9,106 bases of DNA from Verrucomicrobiota bacterium (GCA_009885905.1 VFJU01000345.1:1-9106), one strand, 5' to 3'; shown: positions 1 to 6,533, counted from the stretch's first letter. A program made the numbers and translations. Notes: generated from the letters alone by a model not told the origin.

Positions 1-650
1 CCGCTGTATTCGTAATTCTGCGTGCTCACCCCGCCCCGCGCTGCGAACTCCCACTGCGCCTCCGTCGGCAGGCGGTAGCCATTCGCCGTCGCGTCCACCG
101 TCGGTGCGCTGTCGCCGGTTTTGTAGACCTGATTGTCTAACTTGTAGACCGGTGTCAGCCCCTCCTGCTCACTGCGCGCGTTGCACCACTTCGCCACTTG
201 GAACCATGAAACATCCGTCACGGGGTAGTCCGTGCCATTTCCCGCACCCGCGCTGCCGATGTCGTAGCCATTGGCGGCGGCATACGTCCGCACGCTCTGC
301 CACTGCCCCCACGTGGTCTCCGTCTTGGCGATGTAGAACGCGGAAACACTTTGCCCCGATAATTCCGACGAACTCGGCAGCGTGCCCGCTGCCACATAGA
401 CAAAGCCCGCAGGCGTGGGTACCACCTGCAACTTCAAGCGAAAAAATACTTCAGAGCTCGAGTTGTAAATAGATATTTGACCATCCGCTGTGATCATCCC
501 GGAGCTTATCGGTACCGCCTCCCAGTTTTGAAGATCCGTCGAGCGCTCCAGTTGTAAATCGGTTACGCTCTGCGCCACCAGAGAGCTAGGCAGGAGCAAC
601 GCAAAGAGAAAAACTAATATAGCCAGCAACGGAGAGACGGAGAGTTTCAT
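1..650 (-). CDS. Exported formylglycine-generating-enzyme (SUMF1/FGE-sulfatase) family protein, N-terminal part
   Basis: The reading frame is open from an ATG at 650-648 to the left edge (216 codons), so the C-terminus lies outside the window. Residues 1-26 form a signal peptide: a Lys near the start, a Leu/Val/Phe core and a 'SSLVAQ' end. Residues about 28-80 hold a short module with 'LERSTDLQNWEAVP', of the type found at the start of many secreted verrucomicrobial proteins. From about residue 82 the FGE fold begins: 'GFVYVAAGTLP', 'YIAKTETTWGQWQ', 'PVTDVSWFQVAKWCNARS' (143-160) and the hallmark 'YRLPTEAQWEFAARGG' (192-207). Family members convert a Cys or Ser of sulfatases to formylglycine, or act as non-catalytic or other oxidative domains. 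The paired catalytic cysteines lie further C-terminal and cannot be checked, so enzymatic activity is not established. No clear Shine-Dalgarno precedes the ATG. Confidence 0.85.
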   Translation of the reverse strand, partial: MKLSVSPLLAILVFLFALLLPSSLVAQSVTDLQLERSTDLQNWEAVPISSGMITADGQISIYNSSSEVFFRLKLQVVPTPAGFVYVAAGTLPSSSELSGQSVSAFYIAKTETTWGQWQSVRTYAAANGYDIGSAGAGNGTDYPVTDVSWFQVAKWCNARSEQEGLTPVYKLDNQVYKTGDSAPTVDATANGYRLPTEAQWEFAARGGVSTQNYEYS

Positions 651-721
651 GGGGATTTTAAATGGGTGTGCTTTGAAGAACGGGCGGAATTTGAGATTTA
701 ATTAATTAACGAGCCCAGCTT

Positions 722-875
722 TTAGATTACCAGCACCTCGTCAAGATCTATTTTACCAACTGGCCGACCAAAACCGCCAAAAAAACCACATCGGACAGCC
801 ATCCGCAGAATATTCTGAGCAAAGCCAGACGCATCGCTTCTTATGAATGGTGATAGATCAATGATTCTAATAGAG
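722..875 (-). pseudogene. Possible 3' remnant of a protein gene beside tRNA-Leu
   Basis: Read on the minus strand from the base next to the tRNA-Leu 3' end, one frame stays open to a TAA at 724-722. Its last residues look like genuine protein: 'IIDLSPFIRSDASG' followed by 'GFFGGFGRPVGKIDLDEV' and 'LVI'. The Gly-rich turn and 'IDLDEV' ending resemble the closing strand of a beta-sandwich (concanavalin-like or carbohydrate-binding) domain. That resemblance is my impression and not a family match. The only start in this frame lies inside the tRNA, so an intact gene is unlikely. A decayed fragment, perhaps left when an element or neighbouring gene was lost beside the tRNA, fits better. A chance open frame of about 50 codons remains possible. 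Confidence 0.25.
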
Positions 876-958
876 TGCCGCCGGCCGGACTCGAACCGGC
901 ACGCCATTACTGACAACAGATTTTAAGTCTGGGGTGTCTACCATTCCACCACGGCGGC
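876..958 (-). tRNA. tRNA-Leu (anticodon UAA)
   Basis: The 83-nt gene folds as a class II tRNA. The acceptor stem GCCGCCG pairs perfectly with CGGCGGC, and the discriminator is A at 876. The D arm contains 'GGTGGAATGGTAGACAC'. The anticodon loop CTTAAAA places TAA at 925-923, on a stem with a C-U mismatch at its outer pair. The long variable arm (TGTC...GGCG) is followed by a perfect T stem-loop, GCCGG-TTCGAGT-CCGGC. No CCA is encoded: the sequence continues CTC. It decodes UUA and, by wobble, UUG leucine codons. Recognition rests on the full cloverleaf, the anticodon and the extra arm. Confidence 0.97.
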
Positions 959-1248
959 ATCAATTTCAGCCACTTGCTGCGGCTGAGCGCAGAGTAATGC
1001 CTAAAGGCACGAACTCGTCTAGCTCTGCCTTTCATAAATGCCAACTTTTTCTAAACCGCCCTGACCGTGCGGGTGATTTCTAACACCGAACCTGTGGCGA
1101 GTCATGCATCAGCAGGCACTCCAATAGCTGATACTAACGAGATGCCGCACCAGCCGAGCTGTCTCCATTTTCCGCAAATCTGTCTTATTACGAAAAATTG
1201 CAAGGTCTGTCGGTTGACTTTTCCGTCAGCCACCTTCATACCCCATTT
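959..1248. other. Intergenic region between tRNA-Leu and ribH, no gene seen
   Basis: This stretch separates the 5' end of tRNA-Leu (minus) from ribH (plus), so it should hold promoters for both directions. Frames that cross it also run antiparallel or out of frame through ribH and give low-complexity, Cys/His/Ser-rich translations with no family resemblance. I looked for an FMN riboswitch, a common regulator of riboflavin genes, and did not find its conserved elements (AGGRKxA-type boxes and paired stems). No strong terminator hairpin stands out. Confidence 0.5.
1214..1242 (+). promoter_or_regulatory. Weak candidate sigma-70-type promoter just ahead of ribH
   Basis: TTGACT (1214-1219) matches the -35 consensus at five of six positions. 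It is followed after 17 bases by CATACC (1237-1242), a poor -10 that keeps the central ATA. If real, transcription would begin at about the ribH ATG at 1249 and give a leaderless or nearly leaderless message. That would agree with the absence of a Shine-Dalgarno there. This is inferred from spacing only, and the true promoter may lie further upstream. Confidence 0.2.
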
Positions 1249-1764
1249 ATGTCGTCTGCTTTGCCACCTAAACCTCGAATTGTCGGGCCTAAAGTTCGTA
1301 TTTGTATCATCGCATCGAAATACAACGAGCAGTTCACCGATGCAATGGTTGAAAACGCCATCGAGGAACTTGGCGAACTGGTGCCCCAAGGCCGTGTGGA
1401 CCTCATTCGTGTGCCCGGTGCTTTTGAAATCCCCGTCATGACGGCATCGATTCTCGACCGTGACCCACCTGCCTGCGTGATCGCTCTCGGCGTGATCATC
1501 CGTGGCTCTACCCAACATGCCGATCTCGTTGCGGCGTCCGTGACGGAGGCACTCCAGCGGCTCGCTGTCGAGTCGTTGCGTCCGATCATCAATGAGGTAT
1601 TGCTGTTAGATGACGAAAAACAGGCTTATGCACGCTGCATTGGTGCGAAGTTAAATCGTGGACGTGAGGCCGCTAGGGTTGCCGCAGCCATGATTGATAT
1701 TTTCCAAGAACTTGACCGCTCCATGCCACGCACCGGCACCTACAGGAAAAACTCGAATGCCTAG
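1249..1764 (+). CDS. ribH: 6,7-dimethyl-8-ribityllumazine synthase
   Basis: RibH condenses 5-amino-6-ribitylamino-uracil with 3,4-dihydroxy-2-butanone 4-phosphate to give lumazine, the penultimate step of riboflavin synthesis, in the cytoplasm and usually as a 60-mer or pentamer. The 171-aa product is close to the usual 150-165. Family landmarks are 'ASKYNEQFTDAMVENAIEEL' near residues 22-41, the substrate loop 'VPGAFEIP' (55-62), 'ALGVIIRGSTQHADLV' (79-94) with the general-base histidine at H90, and 'QAYARCIGAKLNRGREAA' (125-142). Residues 112-120 read 'PIINEVLLL' where most enzymes have P-V-I-F-G-V-L-T-T, and the usual Asn-Lys-Gly is Asn-Arg-Gly. The ATG at 1249 is chosen over a TTG at 1198 because the 17 residues upstream match nothing in the family. 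No Shine-Dalgarno is visible. The gene overlaps nusB by 8 bases. Confidence 0.93.
   Translation: MSSALPPKPRIVGPKVRICIIASKYNEQFTDAMVENAIEELGELVPQGRVDLIRVPGAFEIPVMTASILDRDPPACVIALGVIIRGSTQHADLVAASVTEALQRLAVESLRPIINEVLLLDDEKQAYARCIGAKLNRGREAARVAAAMIDIFQELDRSMPRTGTYRKNSNA
1744..1747 (+). promoter_or_regulatory. Ribosome binding site of nusB inside ribH
   Basis: AGGA lies 9 bases ahead of the ATG at 1757, within the last codons of ribH. It supports starting nusB at 1757 (MPSRRHIREA) and not at the upstream in-frame ATG at 1694, whose extra 21 residues have no family counterpart. The overlap with the ribH stop implies translational coupling. Confidence 0.55.
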
Positions 1765-2671
1765 TCGCCGCCATATTCGCGAGGCGGTCGTTCAGTTTCT
1801 CTACTGCGCCGATCTAGAAGGTGGCGCGAATCCCGCAGCATTGCGGGGACCATTTTGGGATTTCGTCACCGAGTCAGACCGGCGCAGTTTGCAATTGGCG
1901 ACATTCCGCACCGTCCACCACCTCGCCCACGGGCGCGAGGGTCGTTTGCACGAGTTCGTCGAGCGGCATTCCCACGCGATGACCCTGCTTTCCGCATGGC
2001 CGCAGGCGGAAAGTTTAAAATCCGACCTCAAGCGGACCGCCGAACTCGAGTCCGGTTGGAGCACCTCGTTTGCCAAACTCGAGCGCTTACCGAAAGACGA
2101 CGACGATGCTTCGGTGGCGGACAACTTCGGCGGAGCGCTGGAAGATCTTTTTAATATCGACCGCGATCTCGCTGCCACACGTCGCCGCTTCCTCGAAGGT
2201 CTCGAAGATTTGCCCGCCCTGCGTGGCCCCATGGAAGCCGTGGCCGCGACGATCCGCCGTCTGCAACGGATTTCTGATCGCTTACGTATGGTCGAGGAGC
2301 CTGAAAAATTTCCCGAGCAATCCGATCTCGCGCGTCTCCGAGATTCCAAGGCGGAAATCCATGCGCTACGGGTAGAATCCGACGATCTTGTCGACTCGAT
2401 TCTAGCGAACAAGGAACCCATCGACGAGACGCTCGCTTCCGTGATCGAAAATTTCACGCCCGAACGCATCGATCCTGTCGACCGAGCGATCCTTCGTCTC
2501 GGCACTTACGAACTCCTTCACACACCCACTCCACCCAAGGTCATCATCAACGAGGCGATCGAGTTAGCCAAGCGCTTTGGCACCACCGACTCGGGGCGCT
2601 TTGTAAACGGCGTCCTTGATAAGGTGGCGAAGCGAGCGGACGAGCACCAGACACCGCACGACGTTTTGTAA
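1757..2671 (+). CDS. nusB: Transcription antitermination factor NusB, unusually long
   Basis: NusB binds boxA RNA with NusE (S10) and promotes antitermination on rRNA operons. The product is 304 aa against a usual 130-165. Both ends are canonical. Residues 4-21 read 'RRHIREAVVQFLYCADLE', matching the R-x-x-A-R-E-x-x-x-x-x-L-Y-x-x-D start. Residues 236-290 read 'ERIDPVDRAILRLGTYEL', then 'KVIINEAIELAKRFG' and 'SGRFVNGVLDKVAKR', the classic C-terminal core. Between them, roughly residues 65-205, is a charged, helix-prone stretch with an acidic 'PKDDDD' patch and repeated Arg/Glu/Leu patterns suggestive of long helices. The frame is continuous with no sign of frameshift, so this is an internal expansion, not a fusion at either end. 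The order ribH-nusB is common in bacteria and both are probably on one transcript. Confidence 0.92.
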   Translation: MPSRRHIREAVVQFLYCADLEGGANPAALRGPFWDFVTESDRRSLQLATFRTVHHLAHGREGRLHEFVERHSHAMTLLSAWPQAESLKSDLKRTAELESGWSTSFAKLERLPKDDDDASVADNFGGALEDLFNIDRDLAATRRRFLEGLEDLPALRGPMEAVAATIRRLQRISDRLRMVEEPEKFPEQSDLARLRDSKAEIHALRVESDDLVDSILANKEPIDETLASVIENFTPERIDPVDRAILRLGTYELLHTPTPPKVIINEAIELAKRFGTTDSGRFVNGVLDKVAKRADEHQTPHDVL

Positions 2672-2722
2672 TTGGTAAGTGACCGCACAAGGTTCATAAA
2701 ACTGCGTAGAACTTTTATAACG

Positions 2723-4033
2723 ATGCGCTACCCCACTCGATTTCAGCAGAAAACCCTTTGGAATGCCGCCACGGGGGTGGCTATCTTTACTCTTGGGGCC
2801 CTGTTAGTGGGGCTGACTTGGCTCTTGGGCAAAGTGTTTGGAGTTCTCCAACCCGTGCTCATCCCCTTGATCGTCGCGGGAATTATCGCTTACGTGTTAG
2901 ATCCAGTCGTTAGAATGCTTGAGGCTCGTGGCTTGAGTCGCTTTTGGTCGGTGGTTTCAATATTTTTAGCGATTCTCTTGGGTATCACTTTACTCACTGC
3001 CGCGGTTCTTCCTGGTATCCAACGCAGTCGCATTGCATTGCGGGGCTTTCTTTCATCCCAAACCGCAGCCCAAGAAAAGAAGTTAGAAAATTTAACATCA
3101 TCTACTACAGATCCAATAGTGCATGACACCCAGCAACTCGCTCCATCTCTGGCACGCCTGCTGCATGATTTCCGCAGTAGCGAATCTAGCGGACCCGTCA
3201 ACTGGATCCTCACCGAGGTGGACGACCAAGGAAATCCGGTGCCAACTACCACTCCAAACACAACACAACAATCCCTTGAATCATTCAACCGCAGTCGTGG
3301 TGGGCGTTTCTTAATTGAAAACCTAGACGTGATTGTAAAAACGAGCCGGAACTGGCTCAGCGCAGGATCTAACAAGGTCATTGGCTTTCTAGGGCTTTTC
3401 CTCGGTATGATCATGGTGCCCATCTACCTATTCTTTTTTCTTAAAGACTCGGCATCGATCCGCATACACTGGCATGACTATGTGCCACTAAAAAATTCAC
3501 ACTTTAAAACTACATTGGTAGACACTTTGCAGGAAATTAATGGCTATCTAATCTCGTTTTTCCGCGGTCAAGTGGTCGTCGCCGCCATCGATGGAATCCT
3601 AGTCGGTATATCCCTAACAATATTCGGCCTCCCCTACGGATTTCTGATAGGCATCTTCATGGCGATCCTCGGAGTCATCCCATACGTCGGAAATATTATC
3701 TGCCTCATTCCCACCTGCATCATCGCCTACCTTCATTCGCAAGGAACCTCCGCATTCGGGCTTGGCCCATGGGCATACGTCGGTTGCGTGCTCGGAATTT
3801 TTGTGGTCGTGCAACAAATCAACTCACTCGTGACCGCACCAAAAATCGTTGGGGATTCCGTGGGCTTGCATCCGCTCACTGTGATTTTTTCGATGCTATT
3901 CTGGTCGCTCGTACTCGGTGGTTTCGTTGGAGCGTTGTTGGCGGTGCCCTTAACCGCCGCGGTGAAAGTCCTATTTCGGCGCTTCATCTGGGAACGTCAG
4001 ACGCTTGACACTCTTGAGGCAAATCTAGGCTAA
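2723..4033 (+). CDS. AI-2E / PerM (formerly UPF0118, DUF20) family membrane transporter
   Basis: A 436-aa polytopic inner-membrane protein of the AI-2E transporter family. Members include the E. coli AI-2 exporter TqsA and Na+(Li+)/H+ antiporters, so the substrate cannot be named. Three N-terminal membrane segments (about 14-35, 38-60, 73-98) include 'QPVLIPLIVAGIIAYVLDPV', the typical family opening. A soluble Ser/Thr-rich region follows (about 100-212). The C-terminal membrane bundle (about 217-242, 275-340, 350-420) carries 'PYGFLIGIFMAILGVIPYVG' and 'GLHPLTVIFSMLFWSLVLGG' followed by 'LLAVPLTAAVKVL', all family signatures. The ATG at 2723 gives the usual N-terminus. A TTG at 2672 adjoining the nusB stop would add 17 basic residues. 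There is no obvious Shine-Dalgarno. It lies 51 bases after nusB and could be the third gene of that operon. Only a weak short hairpin (CCCT...AGGG, about 4038-4051) follows the stop. Confidence 0.9.
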   Translation: MRYPTRFQQKTLWNAATGVAIFTLGALLVGLTWLLGKVFGVLQPVLIPLIVAGIIAYVLDPVVRMLEARGLSRFWSVVSIFLAILLGITLLTAAVLPGIQRSRIALRGFLSSQTAAQEKKLENLTSSTTDPIVHDTQQLAPSLARLLHDFRSSESSGPVNWILTEVDDQGNPVPTTTPNTTQQSLESFNRSRGGRFLIENLDVIVKTSRNWLSAGSNKVIGFLGLFLGMIMVPIYLFFFLKDSASIRIHWHDYVPLKNSHFKTTLVDTLQEINGYLISFFRGQVVVAAIDGILVGISLTIFGLPYGFLIGIFMAILGVIPYVGNIICLIPTCIIAYLHSQGTSAFGLGPWAYVGCVLGIFVVVQQINSLVTAPKIVGDSVGLHPLTVIFSMLFWSLVLGGFVGALLAVPLTAAVKVLFRRFIWERQTLDTLEANLG

Positions 4034-4203
4034 AACCCTTGGCTTAGGGATTAAAGGCAGAAGTGCCCACCGCCTCGCGTCTCTGGAATTCTCCCCCCGG
4101 ATTATCCCAGCCTGACACGAAACGGGGGCAAAACAACTTCACAGGTAAACCCCTTATTCTGCAAGAATTATCATCCTCACACAAGAAAAAATCTCGGTTC
4201 TGT

Positions 4204-5841
4204 CTAGTTAGCGAGTCGTGCTTGAATCGCCTTCTGTGCCTGACTCACCAGAATCTGTAGCTCAGGATCCGTGGTGGCCGCCGCCGCCTCTAAAAGCGGA
4301 AGACTATCCGCCCCCCCTACCCGACCAAGAATTCGAACCGCCGAGTAGCGCACCGTTCCCTTAGTCTCAGGAAACCGTTTGATCATGGTGGATTCCACTT
4401 CAGGACCAAAGTCGCCGTAAGTCGCTTCCCAAGTCATCGGAGTCGTAAACCATAGGTTATCCAGAATGGGAATCACTGCCGGATTTTTCTCCTTAACGAT
4501 CAATGACACCACCCCAAGCGGGGCGGGCTTACCATCCGCAATGATCTGATTCAGCAGGGTCAACGCAGCATCACTCGCAGGCCCTGGAGTTTGGGACCAT
4601 ACGGCCAAGGCATTGCAGATGCTCTCTTTGAAACTTACCGCACGGTCACTCAGAAGTTCCGTAAGCTTGTGCGCGATGTCGTCCCGATAAACTTTTGGTT
4701 CAGCATCTGCCAACCGCTGGACTGCCCTCTCGACTCGTTGCAAATCGATACTTTCAAGTTCTTTTTTATTCAGAATATAAAAGTCGGAACTTTGTTTGTT
4801 AGACAACTTATCAATCGGTTCTTCGATAAAAATTGCACTGCTCACACGGACTTCGACCACGGATATTTCCTGATAGATATTTTCAACTTGCCCGAGCGCG
4901 GACAAAACTTCGCCAAGTTCCCGTAGCGAACATTTTAACCCAGTAAGCACAAAGAGGTAGTCTCCCCCGCGACGCGGATAAAAATGCGATGACACATCCG
5001 CACCGGTAACCCGGATCAGGTAGTCTCTCACGACGAAGCGATGACTGTCGCTCAAGCTTCTGAACCAAACACCCATCGCCTGAGAGTCACTGCTGCTGCC
5101 CGCAAGATTCTGAATTTCCGTTTCTAACGGACCCGTGCCGATCCTTGACCGCAAGAGGGTGATCGCAACCGTTTCGGGGGAAGCGTCATCGCTTGACTCG
5201 GCAGCAACTGGAATCGAATCGTCCATCTGAATCGCCGCCAACTCAACCGGCGGCGGTGACCCACCTCGGAAAAAGTAAGGAATGGACATCAACCCTGAAC
5301 TCAGCACCAAGCCAATAAACAGCGCTTTGAACCAACCCCTTCGATTTGCAAAAATCAGCAACGCGACACCCATGAAGCACGTGAACCCAGCCAGCATGTA
5401 ACGGTTCTCCAAGGGCACACCTTCCAAGGCTCCCCCGCTCGTCGCCCCAAAAATTAAATACAGGGCAATCAGCGCCATTCCCAGCACCCCGATGAACCCC
5501 GCAAGCACTCTCTCGGGCGCCACGGCCGCGACGAGTTCCGCCTGCGACGAGTTCAGGTGCTGCCCCGGCGACAAATCTCCATAACGGTCGGATTGTTGGC
5601 TCAACAACGAGTTCACCTCAGATGAAATTGCCCGCTGAAATGTCTGCAAACCGCGTGGCTTTTTCTCGCTTGGATAAAATTTACGCCCCCGCACGATCGT
5701 TTCGTCATCGATCCTAAACCGATGCTCGCAACCGCCGCACTCGACGGTGCGATCACGCAAATCATCCTCCACCTTGAAACGCTGGCCGCAGGACGGGCAA
5801 CGGATCAGCAAAAGCGAATCATCTTTTATCTTTGGCGGCAT
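4204..5841 (-). CDS. Zinc-ribbon, three-membrane-segment protein with HEAT-like C-terminus, function unknown
   Basis: I do not recognise a named family for this 545-aa protein. The N-terminus (residues 15-46) is a zinc ribbon of the MJ0042/FYDLN type: 'CPSCGQRF' and 'CGGCEHRFRID', with Cys 15, 18, 35 and 38. A polar linker (50-108) leads to three hydrophobic segments at about 112-132, 148-166 and 170-191. A central soluble region follows (about 200-360). Residues about 365-545 form paired amphipathic helices typical of HEAT or PBS-lyase-like repeats, for example 'GTVRYSAVRILGRVGGADSL' and 'PLLEAAAATTDPELQ'. Such an architecture suggests a membrane-anchored scaffold for protein-protein contacts, but that is inference. 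The gene stands alone, converging on the AI-2E gene and diverging from 6000-6533. The ATG at 5841 is preceded by a weak AAGAA and by a strong hairpin with a T-tract. Confidence 0.85.
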   Translation of the reverse strand: MPPKIKDDSLLLIRCPSCGQRFKVEDDLRDRTVECGGCEHRFRIDDETIVRGRKFYPSEKKPRGLQTFQRAISSEVNSLLSQQSDRYGDLSPGQHLNSSQAELVAAVAPERVLAGFIGVLGMALIALYLIFGATSGGALEGVPLENRYMLAGFTCFMGVALLIFANRRGWFKALFIGLVLSSGLMSIPYFFRGGSPPPVELAAIQMDDSIPVAAESSDDASPETVAITLLRSRIGTGPLETEIQNLAGSSSDSQAMGVWFRSLSDSHRFVVRDYLIRVTGADVSSHFYPRRGGDYLFVLTGLKCSLRELGEVLSALGQVENIYQEISVVEVRVSSAIFIEEPIDKLSNKQSSDFYILNKKELESIDLQRVERAVQRLADAEPKVYRDDIAHKLTELLSDRAVSFKESICNALAVWSQTPGPASDAALTLLNQIIADGKPAPLGVVSLIVKEKNPAVIPILDNLWFTTPMTWEATYGDFGPEVESTMIKRFPETKGTVRYSAVRILGRVGGADSLPLLEAAAATTDPELQILVSQAQKAIQARLAN

Positions 5842-5863
5842 TTCTTGTGTGTGAATTTATACT

Positions 5864-5900
5864 AAAAAAATCTCGTGGCAATCGATTCTGTCACGAGATT
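5864..5900 (-). terminator. Terminator-like hairpin with T-tract in the leader of the 545-aa gene
   Basis: AATCTCGTGGCA (5869-5880) pairs with TGTCACGAGATT (5889-5900): 12 pairs including one G-U, around an 8-base loop. Read on the minus strand the stem is followed by a run of seven T (5870-5864, the first two inside the stem), the form of an intrinsic terminator. It ends 22 bases before the start codon of the gene at 5841, and the nearest gene beyond it points the other way. It could be a leader attenuator, a guard against antisense transcription coming from the right, or an operator for a dimeric regulator. The structure is visible; the role is inferred. Confidence 0.55.
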
Positions 5901-5945
5901 AAACTAACAAATTATTTCAAAATATTACTTCGGAAACATTAAATA

Positions 5946-5972
5946 TTGACGTGTGCGGAATTTAAACATAAT
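5946..5972 (+). promoter_or_regulatory. Candidate promoter for the 177-aa gene and possibly purU
   Basis: TTGACG (5946-5951) and CATAAT (5967-5972) each match the sigma-70 consensus at five of six positions, inside an AT-rich intergenic stretch. The spacer of 15 bases is shorter than the preferred 17. Transcription would start near 5979, leaving a leader of about 20 bases with no Shine-Dalgarno before the ATG at 6000. Confidence 0.33.
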
Positions 5973-5999
5973 CCCTTGGGCCGTCAAACTTTATCAAAA

Positions 6000-6533
6000 A
6001 TGAATCCACTCAGCCTCAGCCCACTCCCATCCATCCGAGCCAGTGACGAGTCAGAGCAACTGCAGATGGAGCGTGAAGGATTTGTGGACGAAGTCGCGGT
6101 TCTCGCCTTGATGCGCGATTCTCAGCATCTGCGTCGCACGGCTTATCCGGAAGACCTCGTACTCACAGCGGACGATTCAGACTTCGCGGGATGGCAGCTA
6201 TCCACTGCCGCCCCAAGCCGCTCGCCTGAGGTGCCGCCTCAAGTGATCTCCGCGATCGTTGCACGCGCCACGCCTCCCAGCCTCGCGAGTCCCAACGTCG
6301 TGCCGATATCGAGTGGCAGTTATGGCTGGTGGCGGGCCGGTTTGGTGGCGATCTTTGGCTCGTTGCTTTACTCACTATTTTTAATCTCGATTTCCTCTCG
6401 GCCACAAGTGGACACAAAGCCCACGGTGAGCATGGAGCTGCGCGCTCTGCCTGCGCCGCCTCCTTCACCATTTCCCGAACCTCAGAAGGAATTTTCGCGA
6501 GATCTAACGGACGCGACTGCCCTTCAACCTTGA
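6000..6533 (+). CDS. Hypothetical single-pass membrane protein with proline-rich tail
   Basis: I do not recognise this 177-aa product. The first ~108 residues are hydrophilic and acidic, with 'EREGFVDEVAVLALMRDSQH' (24-43) likely helical. One strong hydrophobic segment spans about 110-132 ('WWRAGLVAIFGSLLYSLFLI'). A 45-residue tail follows that is rich in Pro ('LPAPPPSPFPEP', 150-161). The layout of a cytoplasmic N-domain, one membrane span and a short outer tail resembles some anti-sigma factors and divisome or envelope accessory proteins. No zinc-binding HxxxCxxC motif is present and no sigma factor gene is adjacent, so no function is assigned. The ATG at 6000 is preferred over an upstream in-frame start at 5946, which would overlap the candidate promoter. 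The gene lies 55 bases before purU on the same strand. Confidence 0.65.
   Translation: MNPLSLSPLPSIRASDESEQLQMEREGFVDEVAVLALMRDSQHLRRTAYPEDLVLTADDSDFAGWQLSTAAPSRSPEVPPQVISAIVARATPPSLASPNVVPISSGSYGWWRAGLVAIFGSLLYSLFLISISSRPQVDTKPTVSMELRALPAPPPSPFPEPQKEFSRDLTDATALQP

Noticed and set aside
104..472. Plus-strand open frame of 122 codons, rich in Cys, Pro, Arg and Ser
   Set aside because: It lies antisense to the FGE-family gene, whose translation has clear family motifs; the composition is typical of a shadow frame.
959..1248. FMN riboswitch ahead of ribH
   Set aside because: The conserved junction sequences and paired arms of the RFN element are not present in this stretch.
1067..1441. Plus-strand open frame of 124 codons starting ahead of ribH
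   Set aside because: It overlaps ribH out of frame, has no family resemblance, and its upstream part is low-complexity; ribH is the real gene.
1801..2505. Minus-strand open frame of 234 codons opposite nusB
   Set aside because: Ser/Arg-rich translation antisense to the conserved NusB frame; an expected by-product of codon bias.
4034..4203. Intrinsic terminator between the convergent AI-2E and 545-aa genes
   Set aside because: Only very short dyads (CCCT...AGGG near 4038-4051 and ATTCT...AGAAT near 4157-4169) without a following T-tract on either strand; too weak to call.
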